Origin: JADJOY01 sp046331705 [NCBI: bacterium]
Lineage (GTDB): Bacteria > JADJOY01
DNA: 64,000 nt
Reading direction: 5' to 3'
Assembly (NCBI GenBank): GCA_046331705.1
Contig: JAXLQJ010000007.1
Coordinates: 161,433-225,432, forward strand
The translations under genes were made by a program, and so were the position numbers. Under the pieces are notes generated by a model. That model was not told the origin of the DNA. It did not search any database and was given only the letters and a program-made list of their open reading frames with translations. Numbering within the stretch: position 1 is the stretch's first letter; every line of letters begins with the position of its first letter. This document shows positions 37,612 to 48,182 of the stretch, piece after piece.

Positions 37612-40437
37612 ATGGCCCAAGCGGAGAGCTGGCCGCATCCCTCGAACCTCGCCTTCGTCGAGGAGCTGTACGTTCGCTGGCTCCGCGATCCCCGCTCGGT
37701 GGACGCCGATTGGGGAAAGTACTTCGCGACGCTGCCCACGGAGCGCGCGTTCGCCGCCGAGCCGCGGCTCGGCGCCACCGCCCCGAACGGCTCGATCTTC
37801 CGCTCCTACGGTTCCAACGGTCACGGCTCGGCGCACCTGGCGCCGAGCGCCGCTCCGGATCAGTCGATCCAGATCCTGCAGGACCGCGTCGACCAGCTGA
37901 TCCGCGCCTACCGCTTGCGCGGCCACCTGATCGCCGCCGTGGACCCCCTCGGACTGCCACGCCCCTTCCAGCGCGAGCTCGATCCGGCGTTCTACAAGCT
38001 CACCGACGCCGACCTGGATCGCGTGTTCTCGAGCGAGACCATCGCGCTCGAGGGCGAGCTCACGCTGCGACGCATCCTGCGCCGCCTCCAGTCCACGTAC
38101 TGTCGGTCGATCGGCGTGCAGTTCATGCACATCACCGATTACGGCGTGAAGGCGTGGCTCCAGGCGCGCATGGAGCACTCCGAGAACCGGATCGTCCTCG
38201 GCCGGCACGAGCAGCTGCGCATCCTGCGCCGCCTCACCGACGCGGTCATCTTCGAGGAGTTCATCCAGAAGCGCTTCCAGGGTGCCAAGTCGTTCTCGCT
38301 GGAGGGATCCGAGAGCCTGATCCCGCTGCTCGATCTGGCCATCGAGCACGCCGGCGACCTCGGCGTCGAGCAGATCGTGATCGGCATGAGCCACCGCGGA
38401 CGGCTCAACGTGCTCTCGAACATCATGGGAAAGAGCGCCGCCGAGATCTTCGCCGAGTTCGAGGATACGAACCCCGAGCTCTCGCTGGGCCGCGGCGACG
38501 TCAAGTACCACCTCGGCTATTCGAGCGATTGGAAGACCACCGCAGGCAGGAGCGTGCACCTCTCGCTCTGCTTCAACCCGAGCCATCTCGAGTTCGTGGG
38601 CCCGGTCGTGCAAGGCCGCGTGCGAGCCAAGCTCGATCGCATGGGCGGCGACGATCCCGCGAGCCGCGCGCTCGGCATCGTCATCCACGGCGATGCCGCG
38701 TTCGCCGGCGAGGGTGTCGCTCAAGAGATGCTCAACATGAGCCGCCTCGAGCCCTACTCGATCGGCGGCACGATCCACGTGATCGTCAACAACCAGATCG
38801 GGTTCACCACCCCGCCCCACCAGGCCCGTTCCAGCACGTATCCCACCGGCGTCGCGCGGATGCTCCATTCGCCGATCTTCCACGTGAACGGCGAGGATCC
38901 CGAGGCCGTGGCGCAGGTGGTGCGCCTGGCGCTCGACTTCCGCCAGCGCTTCCGGCGCGACGTGTTCATCGACATGTACGGCTACCGTCGGCGTGGCCAC
39001 AACGAGGGCGACGAGCCGTCGTTCACTCAGCCGCTGCTCTACAAGGCGATCGAGGCGCGCAAGCCCGTCCGCGAGGGCTACCTCGACCATCTTCTGCGCC
39101 TCGAGGGCGTCACCCGCGAGGAGGCCGACGCCTTGGCGGCGCGCCGCCGCGAGCACCTGGAGCAAGAGCTCAAGCGGGCCCAGAGCGCCAAGGTGTTCCC
39201 CACCGATGCGCCGATGGGCGGGGTGTGGCGCGGCTACTGCGGCGGCAACGAGCTCGAGGTCGAGGAGATCGACACGGGCGTGCCGCGCGAGCGGCTGGCG
39301 CGCCTGCTCGAGATCCAGACGCGCCTGCCGGGCGGTTTCCACCCCCATCCCAAGATCGCGAAGATCCTCGAGACGCGGCGCGAGATGGCGGCGGGAAAGC
39401 GCCCCCTCGACTGGTCCGCGGGCGAGAACCTCGCGCTGGCGACGCTCGCGATCGAGGGCGTGCGCATTCGCCTGACGGGCCAGGACGCCGAGCGCGGCAC
39501 CTTCAGCCATCGGCACGCCGTGCTCCACGACTTCGAGGACGGGCACACCTACATGCCGCTCGCGCACCTGGCGCCGGAGCAGGCGCCGGTCGACATCGAC
39601 AACAGCCCGCTCGCCGAGATCGCGCCGCTCGCCTTCGAGTACGGCTACAGCATGGATCGGCCCGAAGCGCTGGTGATGTGGGAGGCGCAGTTCGGCGACT
39701 TCGTCAACGTCGCGCAGGTCATCATCGACCAGTTCATCGTGAGCGCCGAGCAGAAGTGGCAGCGGCTGAGCGGGCTGGTGATGCTGCTGCCACACGGGCT
39801 GGAAGGCGCGGGTCCGGAGCACTCGAGCGCGCGGATCGAACGGTTTCTCTCGCTCGCCGCCGAGGACAACATCCAGGTCGCGCAACCGACGACCCCGGCG
39901 CAGATCTTCCATCTGCTGCGGCGACAAGTGTTGCGACCGTGGCGCAAGCCGCTGGTCGTGATGACGCCGAAGAGCTTGCTCCGGCTCCCCGCGGCGAGCT
40001 CGTCGCTCGACGACCTCACGACGGGCACCTACCAGCGCGTCATCGCCGACGCGCGCCCCGCGGCGCAGCAGAAGAAGACCGAGCGCGTGCTGCTCTGCAC
40101 CGGCAAGCTCTACTACGAGCTCGACAAGAAGCGAACCGAGCTCGAACGCGACGACGTCGCGATCCTGCGCCTCGAGCAGCTCGCCCCGTTTCCCGGCGAG
40201 ACCCTGCGCCGCAGCCTCGCCGAGTATCGCGCCGAGACTCCGGTCTTCTGGGTCCAGGAAGAGCCCGAGAACATGGGCGCCTGGGCCCATCTGCGCGTGC
40301 GATTCCTGGAGCGGATGTTCGATCGCCATCCGTTCGCGGGCATCTCGCGACCCGCGTCGGCGAGCCCGGCCACGGGCTCGCACGCGAGCCACAAGCTCGA
40401 GCAAGAGGCACTGCTCGCCGAAGCCTTCGGGCTGTGA
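37612..40437 (+). CDS. sucA: 2-oxoglutarate dehydrogenase E1 component
   Basis: SucA is the thiamine diphosphate-dependent decarboxylase of the 2-oxoglutarate dehydrogenase complex. The 941-residue protein has the N-terminal E2-binding stretch with [50 protein letters not shown] with [29 protein letters not shown], and the C-terminal transketolase-like half with [22 protein letters not shown]. Length and motifs fit. It heads a sucA-sucB-lpd operon and is the entry point to succinyl-CoA, one expected product of steroid ring breakdown. Confidence 0.96.
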   Translation: MAQAESWPHPSNLAFVEELYVRWLRDPRSVDADWGKYFATLPTERAFAAEPRLGATAPNGSIFRSYGSNGHGSAHLAPSAAPDQSIQILQDRVDQLIRAYRLRGHLIAAVDPLGLPRPFQRELDPAFYKLTDADLDRVFSSETIALEGELTLRRILRRLQSTYCRSIGVQFMHITDYGVKAWLQARMEHSENRIVLGRHEQLRILRRLTDAVIFEEFIQKRFQGAKSFSLEGSESLIPLLDLAIEHAGDLGVEQIVIGMSHRGRLNVLSNIMGKSAAEIFAEFEDTNPELSLGRGDVKYHLGYSSDWKTTAGRSVHLSLCFNPSHLEFVGPVVQGRVRAKLDRMGGDDPASRALGIVIHGDAAFAGEGVAQEMLNMSRLEPYSIGGTIHVIVNNQIGFTTPPHQARSSTYPTGVARMLHSPIFHVNGEDPEAVAQVVRLALDFRQRFRRDVFIDMYGYRRRGHNEGDEPSFTQPLLYKAIEARKPVREGYLDHLLRLEGVTREEADALAARRREHLEQELKRAQSAKVFPTDAPMGGVWRGYCGGNELEVEEIDTGVPRERLARLLEIQTRLPGGFHPHPKIAKILETRREMAAGKRPLDWSAGENLALATLAIEGVRIRLTGQDAERGTFSHRHAVLHDFEDGHTYMPLAHLAPEQAPVDIDNSPLAEIAPLAFEYGYSMDRPEALVMWEAQFGDFVNVAQVIIDQFIVSAEQKWQRLSGLVMLLPHGLEGAGPEHSSARIERFLSLAAEDNIQVAQPTTPAQIFHLLRRQVLRPWRKPLVVMTPKSLLRLPAASSSLDDLTTGTYQRVIADARPAAQQKKTERVLLCTGKLYYELDKKRTELERDDVAILRLEQLAPFPGETLRRSLAEYRAETPVFWVQEEPENMGAWAHLRVRFLERMFDRHPFAGISRPASASPATGSHASHKLEQEALLAEAFGL

Positions 40438-40534
40438 GGGCCGCGGCCATCGCCGAGCGCGCGCCGCCGCCCGACCCGCCCGACGCAACCCCGACCGCGC
40501 ACGTTCGCCCCCATCCGAGAGGAACGAAGCTGCC

Positions 40535-41800
40535 ATGGCCATCGACATCGTGGTGCCATCCGTCGGCGAATCGATCACCGAGGTCGAGCTCGGCGATTGG
40601 CTCAAGAACGAGGGTGATTGGGTCGAGAAGGACGCGCCGATCGTCGTGATCGAGAGCGAGAAGGCCACCGTCGAGGTCCCCGCGCCGGTGTCGGGCACGA
40701 TCGCGAAGATCGCGAAGCGCAAGGGCGAGAAGGCCCAAGTCGGCGAGACCATCGGCCAGATGGAGGAGTCGGCCAAGCCGACGAGCGCGTCACAGCCGGC
40801 CGCGAAGGCGGCGCCGGCTGCCAGCGCGGCGGTTCCCAGCGCCCCGGCGGCGCCCGCCGGCGCGCAGGCAGGCGACGGCGTACGCGTGATGCCCGCGGCG
40901 CAACGCGTCCTCGCGCAACACGGGCTCGCGGCGAGCGACGTCCCGGCGAGCGGGCCGGGCGGCCGCCTGCTCAAGGAAGACGTCGAGCGACACGTGGCGG
41001 CTGCACAGACGGCGCCCGCCGCCCCCGCGTCTCAGCCTCCGGCGCCGCCGCCCGCTCCCCAGGCGATCGCCTTCGCGGCGGCCTCCGGCGAGCCCGGCGG
41101 CGTCGAGGACGACGTCGTCCCCATGAGCCCGCTGCGCCGCAAGATCGCCGAGCGGCTCGTGATGTCGCAGCAAACCGCCGCGCTGCTCACGACCTTCAAC
41201 GAGATCGACATGTCGGCGGTGATCGCGCTGCGCAAGCAGTATCAGGAAGCCTTCGCCGCCCGCTACGGCATCAAGGTCGGCTTCATGTCGTTCTTCGTGA
41301 AGGCGGCCGTGGATGCGCTCCACCGGGTGCCCGAGGTCAACGCGGAGATCCGCGGCACCGACATCGTCTACCACCGCTACTACGACGTCGGCGTGGCGGT
41401 GGGCGGCGGCCGCGGTCTGGTGGTGCCGGTGATCCGGCACGCCGATCGGCTCTCGTTCGCCGAGGTCGAGCGCACGATCGAAGACTTCGGCAAGCGTGCG
41501 CAAGCGGGCAAGCTCAAACCGGAGGAGCTCTCGGGCGGCACGTTCACCATCTCGAACGGCGGGATCTACGGCTCGCTGCTGTCGACGCCGATCGTGAACC
41601 CGCCGCAGGTGGGCATCTTGGGGCTGCACAAGATCGAGGACCGGCCGGTGGCCGTCGGCGGCCAGGTCGTGATCCGGCCGATGATGTACGTGGCGCTCAC
41701 CTACGATCACCGCATCATCGACGGCCGCGAGGCGGTGACCTTCCTGAAGCGCATCAAGGAAGTCATCGAGGACCCGGCACGGATGCTCCTCGAGATCTGA
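40535..41800 (+). CDS. sucB: Dihydrolipoyllysine succinyltransferase (E2)
   Basis: SucB is the core of the 2-oxoglutarate dehydrogenase complex. Its 421 residues show an N-terminal lipoyl domain (lysine in [10 protein letters not shown]), an Ala/Pro linker, the peripheral-subunit-binding domain ([15 protein letters not shown]) and the catalytic domain ending in [20 protein letters not shown] with HxxxD. The start is ATG 40535. It lies 97 bases after sucA and 58 bases before the lpd gene. Confidence 0.96.
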   Translation: MAIDIVVPSVGESITEVELGDWLKNEGDWVEKDAPIVVIESEKATVEVPAPVSGTIAKIAKRKGEKAQVGETIGQMEESAKPTSASQPAAKAAPAASAAVPSAPAAPAGAQAGDGVRVMPAAQRVLAQHGLAASDVPASGPGGRLLKEDVERHVAAAQTAPAAPASQPPAPPPAPQAIAFAAASGEPGGVEDDVVPMSPLRRKIAERLVMSQQTAALLTTFNEIDMSAVIALRKQYQEAFAARYGIKVGFMSFFVKAAVDALHRVPEVNAEIRGTDIVYHRYYDVGVAVGGGRGLVVPVIRHADRLSFAEVERTIEDFGKRAQAGKLKPEELSGGTFTISNGGIYGSLLSTPIVNPPQVGILGLHKIEDRPVAVGGQVVIRPMMYVALTYDHRIIDGREAVTFLKRIKEVIEDPARMLLEI

Positions 41801-41858
41801 GCCGGGCGTCGCGCGCCCGGGAACTCGCATTTCTCCCACACGAAGGGCAGCTCATCTC

Positions 41859-43259
41859 ATGGAACGCTCGCGACACGATCTGGTGGTGATCGGCGCCGGC
41901 CCGGGCGGCTATCAGTCCGCCATTCGCGCGGCACAGCTCGGCCTCGACGTGGGCGTGGTCGAGAAGGACGCCACGCTCGGCGGCACCTGCCTCAACGTGG
42001 GGTGCATCCCCAGCAAGGCGCTCCTCGAATCGAGCGAGCTCTACGCGGAGGCCGCGCACGGTGCCTGGACCACTCACGGCATCCGCACGGGCGCCGTCGA
42101 GCTCGACCTCGCCGCGCTGCTCAAGCGCAAGGATCAGGTCGTGAAGGCGCTCACCACGGGCGTCGCCGGCCTCTTCAAGAAGCACAAGATCGCGCGCCAC
42201 ACGGGACGCGGCCGGATCACCGCGCCCGGGCGCGTGTCGGTCGCCGGCGCGGACGGCCAGGACATCGCCGAGCTCGAGGCCAAGCACATCCTGATCGCCA
42301 CGGGCAGCAAGCCAGCGAGCTTGCCAGGCGTGGTGCTCGACGGCGATCGCGTCGGTACCAGCACCGAGGCCATCGCCTATCGCGAGGTGCCGAAGCGATT
42401 GGTGGTCATCGGCGCGGGCTACATCGGCCTGGAGCTCGGCTCGGTGTGGCGCCGGCTCGGCTCGCACGTCGTGGTGGTCGAGTTCCTGAACCGGATCCTG
42501 CCCGGAATGGACGACGAGATGGCGGCCGAGGCGCAGAAGGTCTTCGCCAAGCAGGGACTCGAGTTCCACCTCGGCAAGCGGGTCACGGCGGCCCGTGCCG
42601 ATGGCGACGGGGCCATCGTCGAGATCGAGGGAAGCGAGCCGATCGCTTGCGACCGAGTGCTCGTCGCGGTGGGCCGCCTGCCCTTCACCGAAGGCCTCGG
42701 CCTCGAATCCGTGGGGATCGCGCTCGATCCGAAGGGCCGCATTCCGGTGGACGCGCACTGGCAGACCAGCGCGCCGGGCATCTACGCGATCGGCGACGTC
42801 ATCGCCGGGCCGATGCTCGCCCACAAAGCCGAGGAAGAAGGCGTCGCCGTCGCCGAGTGGATCGGCACGGGCTGGGCGCACGTCAACTACGAGACGATCC
42901 CCGGCGTTTGCTACACGAACCCCGAGTTCGCCACCGTCGGCAAGACCGAGGAAGCGCTGAAGGCGGAAGGGATTCCCTATCGCAAGGGCTCGTTTCCGTT
43001 CCGCGCCAACGCGCGCGCGCGCACCCTCAATCAACTCGAAGGACGGATCAAGATCCTCGCGCACCGAGACACGGATCGCGTGCTCGGCGTGCACATCTTC
43101 GGTCCGCGCGCCGGCGAGCTCATCGCGGAAGCGACGCTAGCCATGGAGCTGGGGGCCTCGAGCGAGGACATCGCACGCACCTGTCACGCTCACCCCACCC
43201 TGCCCGAGGTGCTGCGCGAGGCGGCCCTCGCGGTGGACGGACGCCCGCTCAACATCTGA
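41859..43259 (+). CDS. lpdA: Dihydrolipoyl dehydrogenase (E3)
   Basis: This 466-residue FAD-disulfide reductase reoxidises lipoamide with NAD+. It has the redox-active GGTCLNVGCIPSKALL, two dinucleotide-binding motifs (VVIGAGPGGYQSAIRAA and VIGAGYIGLELGSVW), AIGDVIAGPMLAHKAEEEG and the C-terminal HAHPTLPEVLREA with the catalytic histidine. It completes the sucA-sucB-lpd operon. The start is ATG 41859. Confidence 0.96.
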   Translation: MERSRHDLVVIGAGPGGYQSAIRAAQLGLDVGVVEKDATLGGTCLNVGCIPSKALLESSELYAEAAHGAWTTHGIRTGAVELDLAALLKRKDQVVKALTTGVAGLFKKHKIARHTGRGRITAPGRVSVAGADGQDIAELEAKHILIATGSKPASLPGVVLDGDRVGTSTEAIAYREVPKRLVVIGAGYIGLELGSVWRRLGSHVVVVEFLNRILPGMDDEMAAEAQKVFAKQGLEFHLGKRVTAARADGDGAIVEIEGSEPIACDRVLVAVGRLPFTEGLGLESVGIALDPKGRIPVDAHWQTSAPGIYAIGDVIAGPMLAHKAEEEGVAVAEWIGTGWAHVNYETIPGVCYTNPEFATVGKTEEALKAEGIPYRKGSFPFRANARARTLNQLEGRIKILAHRDTDRVLGVHIFGPRAGELIAEATLAMELGASSEDIARTCHAHPTLPEVLREAALAVDGRPLNI

Positions 43260-43320
43260 TCCCGCCGGCGACCCGGCGCCGACGGAGTGGACGGCCGGAG
43301 CCGCGGAACGGGACCTCGGA

Positions 43321-45582
43321 TCAGCTCGCGCCGGCGGCGCTCCGCCCGGGAAGATCCGCGCTGACCTTGCCCACCTGGACGATCGGCAGCTCGGGAGCAG
43401 GCTCGCCAGTGATCGCCTCGACCAGCTCGGGATCCAGCCTGCGGTAGTTCCAGGCCGCCTCCACGCGAAAGCGGCAGCCAGGCCTGGATTCGTCGCATGC
43501 GAGCGCCGCGCCGTCGAGGCGCACCTCGTGCGCACCCACGACCGGAATCCGTCCCAGATCCACGACCTTGTCCACCGCCCAGAGGCGGTGGTCGCGGATC
43601 ATCTCGCCGTCGGCGTCGAAGAGCCGATCTCCCAGGGCCGGCGCTCCCTCCGGGCCGCGACCACCGATGTCGAGCACGATGCCACCGCGCTCGTCGGTCG
43701 CTCGCACCGAAAGCCAGACCTGGAAGAGATCCGTTGGGCCAGTCGGAAAGACGTGGCCGATCTGCCCCGAGTTGCGGGTGAGGACGACGAGCGTGTCGCC
43801 CTCGCGCTCCACCGTCATGACGAGCAGAGCGGCTGACCCGGCGTCCGGCGCAGCGGCGCTCACGGGTGCGGCCTCGCCGTAGGCGTACCCCCCGGTCGGC
43901 GGAACGGACCCCGGCGCCGCGAGACTGGCCACCACCTCGCTGACGCCGGCGGCTCCCCTCGCCACGCCGGCGACGTACGTGCTCGCAGCCAGGAAGCGGT
44001 GATCGTGGATGGGGACGTCGTACGTCTGGTGGTAGTAGCTCATGTGGCAGGCGGTGCAGGTCCTTCCCTCGGCCGCCGCGGGTGAGCCCTGCCACGACGC
44101 GTATTGGTCCTGAAGCACGTGCGCGACCCGCCCGTGGGTCGGCGGGCCGAGGGTCTGCACGTGGCAGGGCGTGCACGTGGTCGCCTCGTGAGTCGCGAAG
44201 CGATAGCGCTCCCGGTGTCTCCCGAGGTGGCTCGAGACGAGCATGTGCTCGACCAGCGGCCGGGCGCCGGGCAGTCGGCCCAGCTGGCTCGCGGCGCCGG
44301 GGCGGTCGATGAGCAGCGAGAACGCGTCCGCCCCCAGCGGTACGACCTCGAACGCGCCGTCGCCGCGGCCGCCAGGCATCGCGCGGTGACAGGAGACGCA
44401 ATGCACCCCGGCGCGATAGCCCTCGCTCGCGACCACGGCCTCGAAGCTCGCGTCGGCCGGGTCGCGCGCGTGCGGCGCATGGCAACGCAGGCAGAAGCGC
44501 AGCTCCTCGGGCCCGCGCTCCGCGCGCAACCTGCGGAGCAGCGAGGTGAAGAACGGGTTGTTCGCCGCATGCGCGTGCGAGGACTGTACCCAGCCGGGGA
44601 CCACGTCGCTGTGACACGACTCGCAGGTGCCCGGCACGATGGCGGTGAAGCCGACGTCCATCGGCACGAGCGCGGTGGTGTCGCTCGCGAAGCTCGCCAA
44701 GCGCGCGCTCCCAGCCACCGCGAGCAGCGTGGTCGCCAGCACGGCGGCGACGAAGGCCGGCAGCGCTTGCCAGCGGATCGGCGTCGCCCAGGGGTACCTC
44801 CGCCGCGGTGGATTCCACACCCGCGCGCTACGCGCCCGCGACGAACGGATGTGTGCCACCACGAGCGCCAGCGCGATCCACGACGTCACGACGTGCACGA
44901 ACCACGGGATCGGGTAGCGATCGAACACGTGAACGTAGAGCAACAGGCCCGAGCTCGCGCCGGCGCCGCCGAGCGCCGCGACGAAGCAGACGAGCATCGC
45001 CAGCCCGCCCAGGCCCCCCGGGGTCTTGGTCACGCTGCCGCTGCTCTTGGCCACGCTCCAGAGCAGAATGCCGCCGCTGATCACGCCCGTGCCCAGCACC
45101 ATCAGCGTGTGGTGCTTGGCGTCGAGAAGCAGCCGGGCGAAGACGGCCAGCACCGTCAGCAAGGCGACGGCGAGGCGAGCGGCCCGCCCCAAGCCGAGGA
45201 TCCGCACCACCCCCAGCAGCAGGCCCGCGACGGCGGCGATGAACCCAAAGTCCTTCACGATGTGGGCGTCCCATTCATCGCGCGAGCGCCAGGCGCCCAC
45301 CACACCGATCACCAACGCCACGAGCGGCGCCCGTGACGCGCTACGCAGCGGGCTCCCGACACCGCCGACGGTCTGCGCCAGATGGAGCGCGACATAGGCG
45401 AGCCCGAGGGCGATCACGACGACGCCCACCGCCATGTGCGCGATCTGCAGGAACTGGAGCGCGAGCGCCGGGCGCGGCTGAGTCCACGTCACCGCGCCGC
45501 TGACGGCGAGAAAGCACAGCAGGCCCGCCAACACGCCGCGCAGGCGACTCTCGGCGGTCAACTCAACCCCGCCCAGGCACAC
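43321..45582 (-). CDS. Membrane cytochrome: multi-helix b-type-like domain fused to pentahaem cytochrome c
   Basis: This 753-residue protein has two parts. The first ~330 residues contain about nine hydrophobic helices with helix histidines (for example IAHMAVG, VALHLAQ, VHVVTSW), as in membrane cytochrome b. The second part carries five CxxCH haem-c motifs: CESCH, CLRCH, CVSCH, CTPCH and CTACH. A beta-rich C-terminal domain of about 200 residues (VERE..., HVFPTGPTDLFQVWLSV) follows. Such a protein could move electrons between the quinone pool and periplasmic partners. It is not a named family to me. The start at GTG 45582 is uncertain; TTG 45561 is possible. Confidence 0.82.
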   Translation of the reverse strand: MCLGGVELTAESRLRGVLAGLLCFLAVSGAVTWTQPRPALALQFLQIAHMAVGVVVIALGLAYVALHLAQTVGGVGSPLRSASRAPLVALVIGVVGAWRSRDEWDAHIVKDFGFIAAVAGLLLGVVRILGLGRAARLAVALLTVLAVFARLLLDAKHHTLMVLGTGVISGGILLWSVAKSSGSVTKTPGGLGGLAMLVCFVAALGGAGASSGLLLYVHVFDRYPIPWFVHVVTSWIALALVVAHIRSSRARSARVWNPPRRRYPWATPIRWQALPAFVAAVLATTLLAVAGSARLASFASDTTALVPMDVGFTAIVPGTCESCHSDVVPGWVQSSHAHAANNPFFTSLLRRLRAERGPEELRFCLRCHAPHARDPADASFEAVVASEGYRAGVHCVSCHRAMPGGRGDGAFEVVPLGADAFSLLIDRPGAASQLGRLPGARPLVEHMLVSSHLGRHRERYRFATHEATTCTPCHVQTLGPPTHGRVAHVLQDQYASWQGSPAAAEGRTCTACHMSYYHQTYDVPIHDHRFLAASTYVAGVARGAAGVSEVVASLAAPGSVPPTGGYAYGEAAPVSAAAPDAGSAALLVMTVEREGDTLVVLTRNSGQIGHVFPTGPTDLFQVWLSVRATDERGGIVLDIGGRGPEGAPALGDRLFDADGEMIRDHRLWAVDKVVDLGRIPVVGAHEVRLDGAALACDESRPGCRFRVEAAWNYRRLDPELVEAITGEPAPELPIVQVGKVSADLPGRSAAGAS

Positions 45583-46030
45583 GGCTCGATCGGCGCTCGT
45601 GCGACCACCACCGGCAGCGCGCCGACGCCAGATTCATCGCGCGGAAACGGTAATCGAAACTCGCTCTCCCCGGTACTCGATCGGGAGCTCGCCGGAACGA
45701 TTCGACACGCGCCGACGGCGCCCCGAGCCGCCGCCCGCGCGAGCGGCGCTGGCGCATGACCGCGTTCCCCCCTGCGCACGATCGCGCCCGCGTCGCCCGT
45801 CGAGCCGACTCCGCCGCGGGGTTGGCGGGAAGGGTCACTCTCGCAAGGCGCGATGGCTGGCCACCGAGATCGCCGGCTGCTCGTGGGGCTGACCCAGCCC
45901 GCCCGCAGGCCACGCCCCCCGGGGCGCGAGTGAGCGATTCGGTCTTCACGCGCTTCGCTTCGCGATCCGGTCCGCTTCGTCCATCCACACGTCGCGTGCC
46001 GCCGCTATATTCGCGCCGGAGGCACGGCAC
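45583..46030. other. 448-base divergent intergenic region
   Basis: This gap lies between the divergent cytochrome gene and the dehydratase gene. Open frames here have no recognisable protein character. A TATATT hexamer (46006-46011) could be a -10 box for the plus-strand gene, without a good -35. GGAGG (46018-46022) is the ribosome site. Nothing else was recognised. Confidence 0.5.
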
Positions 46031-47566
46031 GTGAAAGACGACGCTCCGGATCACCCTCTCCCGCCATCCGCAGCCACCCCGCCTCGGCCCGGCACCGCCG
46101 GCAGACCGATCCGCGATGCTGCCGACTATCTGGCGAGCCTGCGCGGGCGAAACCTGCGGGTGTTCGCGCTCGGCGAGCGCATCCCCGAGCCGGTCGATCA
46201 TCCGCTGATCCGGCCGTCGATCAACGCGATGGCGGCGACCTACGATCTGGCGCTCACCGACCCCGAGCTCGCCACGGCCCGCTCGTCCCTGGTGAACGAG
46301 CGCGTCAACCGCTTTCTGCACGTCACCGAGTCGGTCGACGACGTGGTGGCGCAGAACAAGATGCAGCGCCGCCTCGGCCAGCTCACGGGTACGTGCTTCC
46401 AGCGCTGCGTGGGCATGGACGCGATCAACGCGCTCTTCTCGATCACGTACGACTGCGATCGAGCCCACGGAACTCCCTACCATGCGCGGCTGCGATCGTT
46501 TCTGGCGATGGCCCAATCCCTCAACCTGGTGATCGGCGGGGCGATGACGGACCCGAAGGGCGACCGAAGCAAGGGGCCCTCGGAGCAAGACGATCCCGAC
46601 GTCTTCGTTCACGTCGTCGAGCGCCGCGCCGACGGGCTCGTGCTGCGCGGCGCCAAGGCGCATCAGACCGGCTGCATCAACTCCCACTGGATCGTGGTCA
46701 TGCCGACGATGCGTCTCGACCCGCGCGACGCGGCCTTCGCGGTGGTGGCGGCGATCCCGGTGGAGGCCGCCGGGCTCACGTTCGTGTACGGCCGCCAGTC
46801 GTGCGACACGCGCAGCCTCGAGGGCGGCGCGATCGACGTCGGCAACGCCAGCTATTCCGGCCAAGAGGCGATGATCGTCCTCGAGGACGTCTTCGTCCCG
46901 TGGGAGCGCGTGTTCCTGGATGGCGAGACCGAGATGGCCGCGCCGCTGGTGGAGCGTTTCACCGCGTACCACCGGCGCAGCTACGTGTGCAAGACCGGCG
47001 TGGGCGACGTGCTGATCGGGGCGGCCGCATCCATCGCCGACATGAACGGCGTGGCGGGCGCATCGCACGTCCGCGACAAGCTGGTGGAGATGGCCCACCT
47101 GAACGAGACCATCTATGGCGCCGGCGTCGCTTCCTCGTACGAATCGAAGCCCACCGCCGCCGGGAACTACCAGAACGACGACCTGCTCGCCAACGTGTGC
47201 AAGCACAACGTCACGCGCTTCCCGTACGAGATGGGGCGGCTCGCGCAGGATCTCGCCGGTGGGCTGCTCGTGACGCTTCCCTCGGAGAAGGATCTCGCGT
47301 CCCCGGAAACCGGCCCCCTGCTCAGCCGCCTGTTGCGCGGCCGCAGCGGCGTGCCGACCGAGCACCGCGTGCGCATGCTGCGGCTGATCGAGAACATGAC
47401 CTTGGGACGAAACGCCGTCGGTTACCTCACCGAGTCGCTTCACGGCGCCGGCTCGCCGCAGGCTCAGCGCATTCAGATCGCGCGCCAGATGGATCTTGCC
47501 CACAAGAAGCGCCTGGCGCGTCGGCTGGCCGGGATCGACGACGACGAGCCCGGGCGTGACGGCTGA
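46031..47566 (+). CDS. abfD: 4-Hydroxybutyryl-CoA dehydratase/vinylacetyl-CoA isomerase homologue
   Basis: AbfD-type flavoproteins dehydrate 4-hydroxybutyryl-CoA to crotonyl-CoA with FAD and a [4Fe-4S] cluster. The 511-residue sequence has the two cysteines that hold the cluster (C122, C126 in TGTCFQRCVGMD) and the histidine/cysteine pair (H314, C320, followed by K321 in YHRRSYVCKTG). ENMTLGRNAVGYLTESLHGAG is conserved near the end. HpaB hydroxylases lack these cysteines. The start is GTG 46031 with GGAGG upstream. The H-to-C spacing is six residues, one less than in the described clostridial enzyme. A PAP2 gene overlaps the end. Confidence 0.87.
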   Translation: MKDDAPDHPLPPSAATPPRPGTAGRPIRDAADYLASLRGRNLRVFALGERIPEPVDHPLIRPSINAMAATYDLALTDPELATARSSLVNERVNRFLHVTESVDDVVAQNKMQRRLGQLTGTCFQRCVGMDAINALFSITYDCDRAHGTPYHARLRSFLAMAQSLNLVIGGAMTDPKGDRSKGPSEQDDPDVFVHVVERRADGLVLRGAKAHQTGCINSHWIVVMPTMRLDPRDAAFAVVAAIPVEAAGLTFVYGRQSCDTRSLEGGAIDVGNASYSGQEAMIVLEDVFVPWERVFLDGETEMAAPLVERFTAYHRRSYVCKTGVGDVLIGAAASIADMNGVAGASHVRDKLVEMAHLNETIYGAGVASSYESKPTAAGNYQNDDLLANVCKHNVTRFPYEMGRLAQDLAGGLLVTLPSEKDLASPETGPLLSRLLRGRSGVPTEHRVRMLRLIENMTLGRNAVGYLTESLHGAGSPQAQRIQIARQMDLAHKKRLARRLAGIDDDEPGRDG

Positions 47567-48140
47567 GCCGCCGCCACGCCACCGCTGGCTCGAGCAGGTG
47601 GACGTGCTCGATCGCGCGGCGATGCGGCTGCTACCGCGCATTCGCCGGCGGTCGCTCACGCCGCCGCTTCTCGCCATCACGTACTCGGGCTCGGCGCCCA
47701 GCTGGTTCGGAGCCGCACTGATCCTGATGGCGCTCGTGCACTACGAGGTCGGCCCGGTCACCACGCTTCGCGCCTGGCTCGCGTGCATGACGGGATCGTT
47801 CGGATCGCTGCTCGTCGGCGAGGCGTTGAAGCGGCTCTTTCGTCGCACGCGCCCCTACCACGCCCTCGCCGATCACGAGGCTCTCGGGTGGCCGCCGCCC
47901 AACGCTTCCATGCCGTCGACGCACGCGTCGACGTCGGTGGCACTCGCCGTCGGCCTGGCGCTGGCTGGCGACCCGCACGCGGGCGCGGTCGCCGCGTGGG
48001 CGGCGCTGGTGGTGTTCTCGCGCTACTACACGGGCGTCCATTACCCGAGCGATCTGGCCGTCGGCGCCGCGCTCGGCGGCGCCTTCGGCCTTCTGGACTG
48101 GACCTGGGTGGTGCGCGCGGTGCTCGGCGCACCGGGCTGA
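47556..48140 (+). CDS. PAP2-family membrane phosphatase
   Basis: This 194-residue integral membrane protein has all three PAP2 motifs: KRLFRRTRP, PSTHAS and SRYYTGVHYPSD. It hydrolyses lipid phosphates such as undecaprenyl diphosphate or phosphatidic acid, probably facing the periplasm. The GTG at 47556 overlaps the end of the dehydratase gene by 11 bases, so it may be co-translated by chance of packing rather than shared function. It has no signal peptide and about four or five helices. Confidence 0.86.
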   Translation: MTAEPPPRHRWLEQVDVLDRAAMRLLPRIRRRSLTPPLLAITYSGSAPSWFGAALILMALVHYEVGPVTTLRAWLACMTGSFGSLLVGEALKRLFRRTRPYHALADHEALGWPPPNASMPSTHASTSVALAVGLALAGDPHAGAVAAWAALVVFSRYYTGVHYPSDLAVGAALGGAFGLLDWTWVVRAVLGAPG

Positions 48141-48182
48141 ATCAGCTCCGGACGGCCGCGCAGCTCGCGCGGGAGCGCTCGC

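Noticed and set aside
37552-40974. Open frame of 1140 codons antisense to sucA
   Set aside because: It mirrors a conserved E1 gene with clear motifs; high GC creates long antisense frames. Its translation is low-complexity and matches no family.
43263-43278. CGCCGG-CCGGCG hairpin after the lpd gene
   Set aside because: Six base pairs with no T-run; common by chance at this GC content.
46031-47566. HpaB-type 4-hydroxyphenylacetate hydroxylase
   Set aside because: The cluster cysteines C122/C126 and the H/C pair are present, which that flavin hydroxylase lacks; AbfD fits better.
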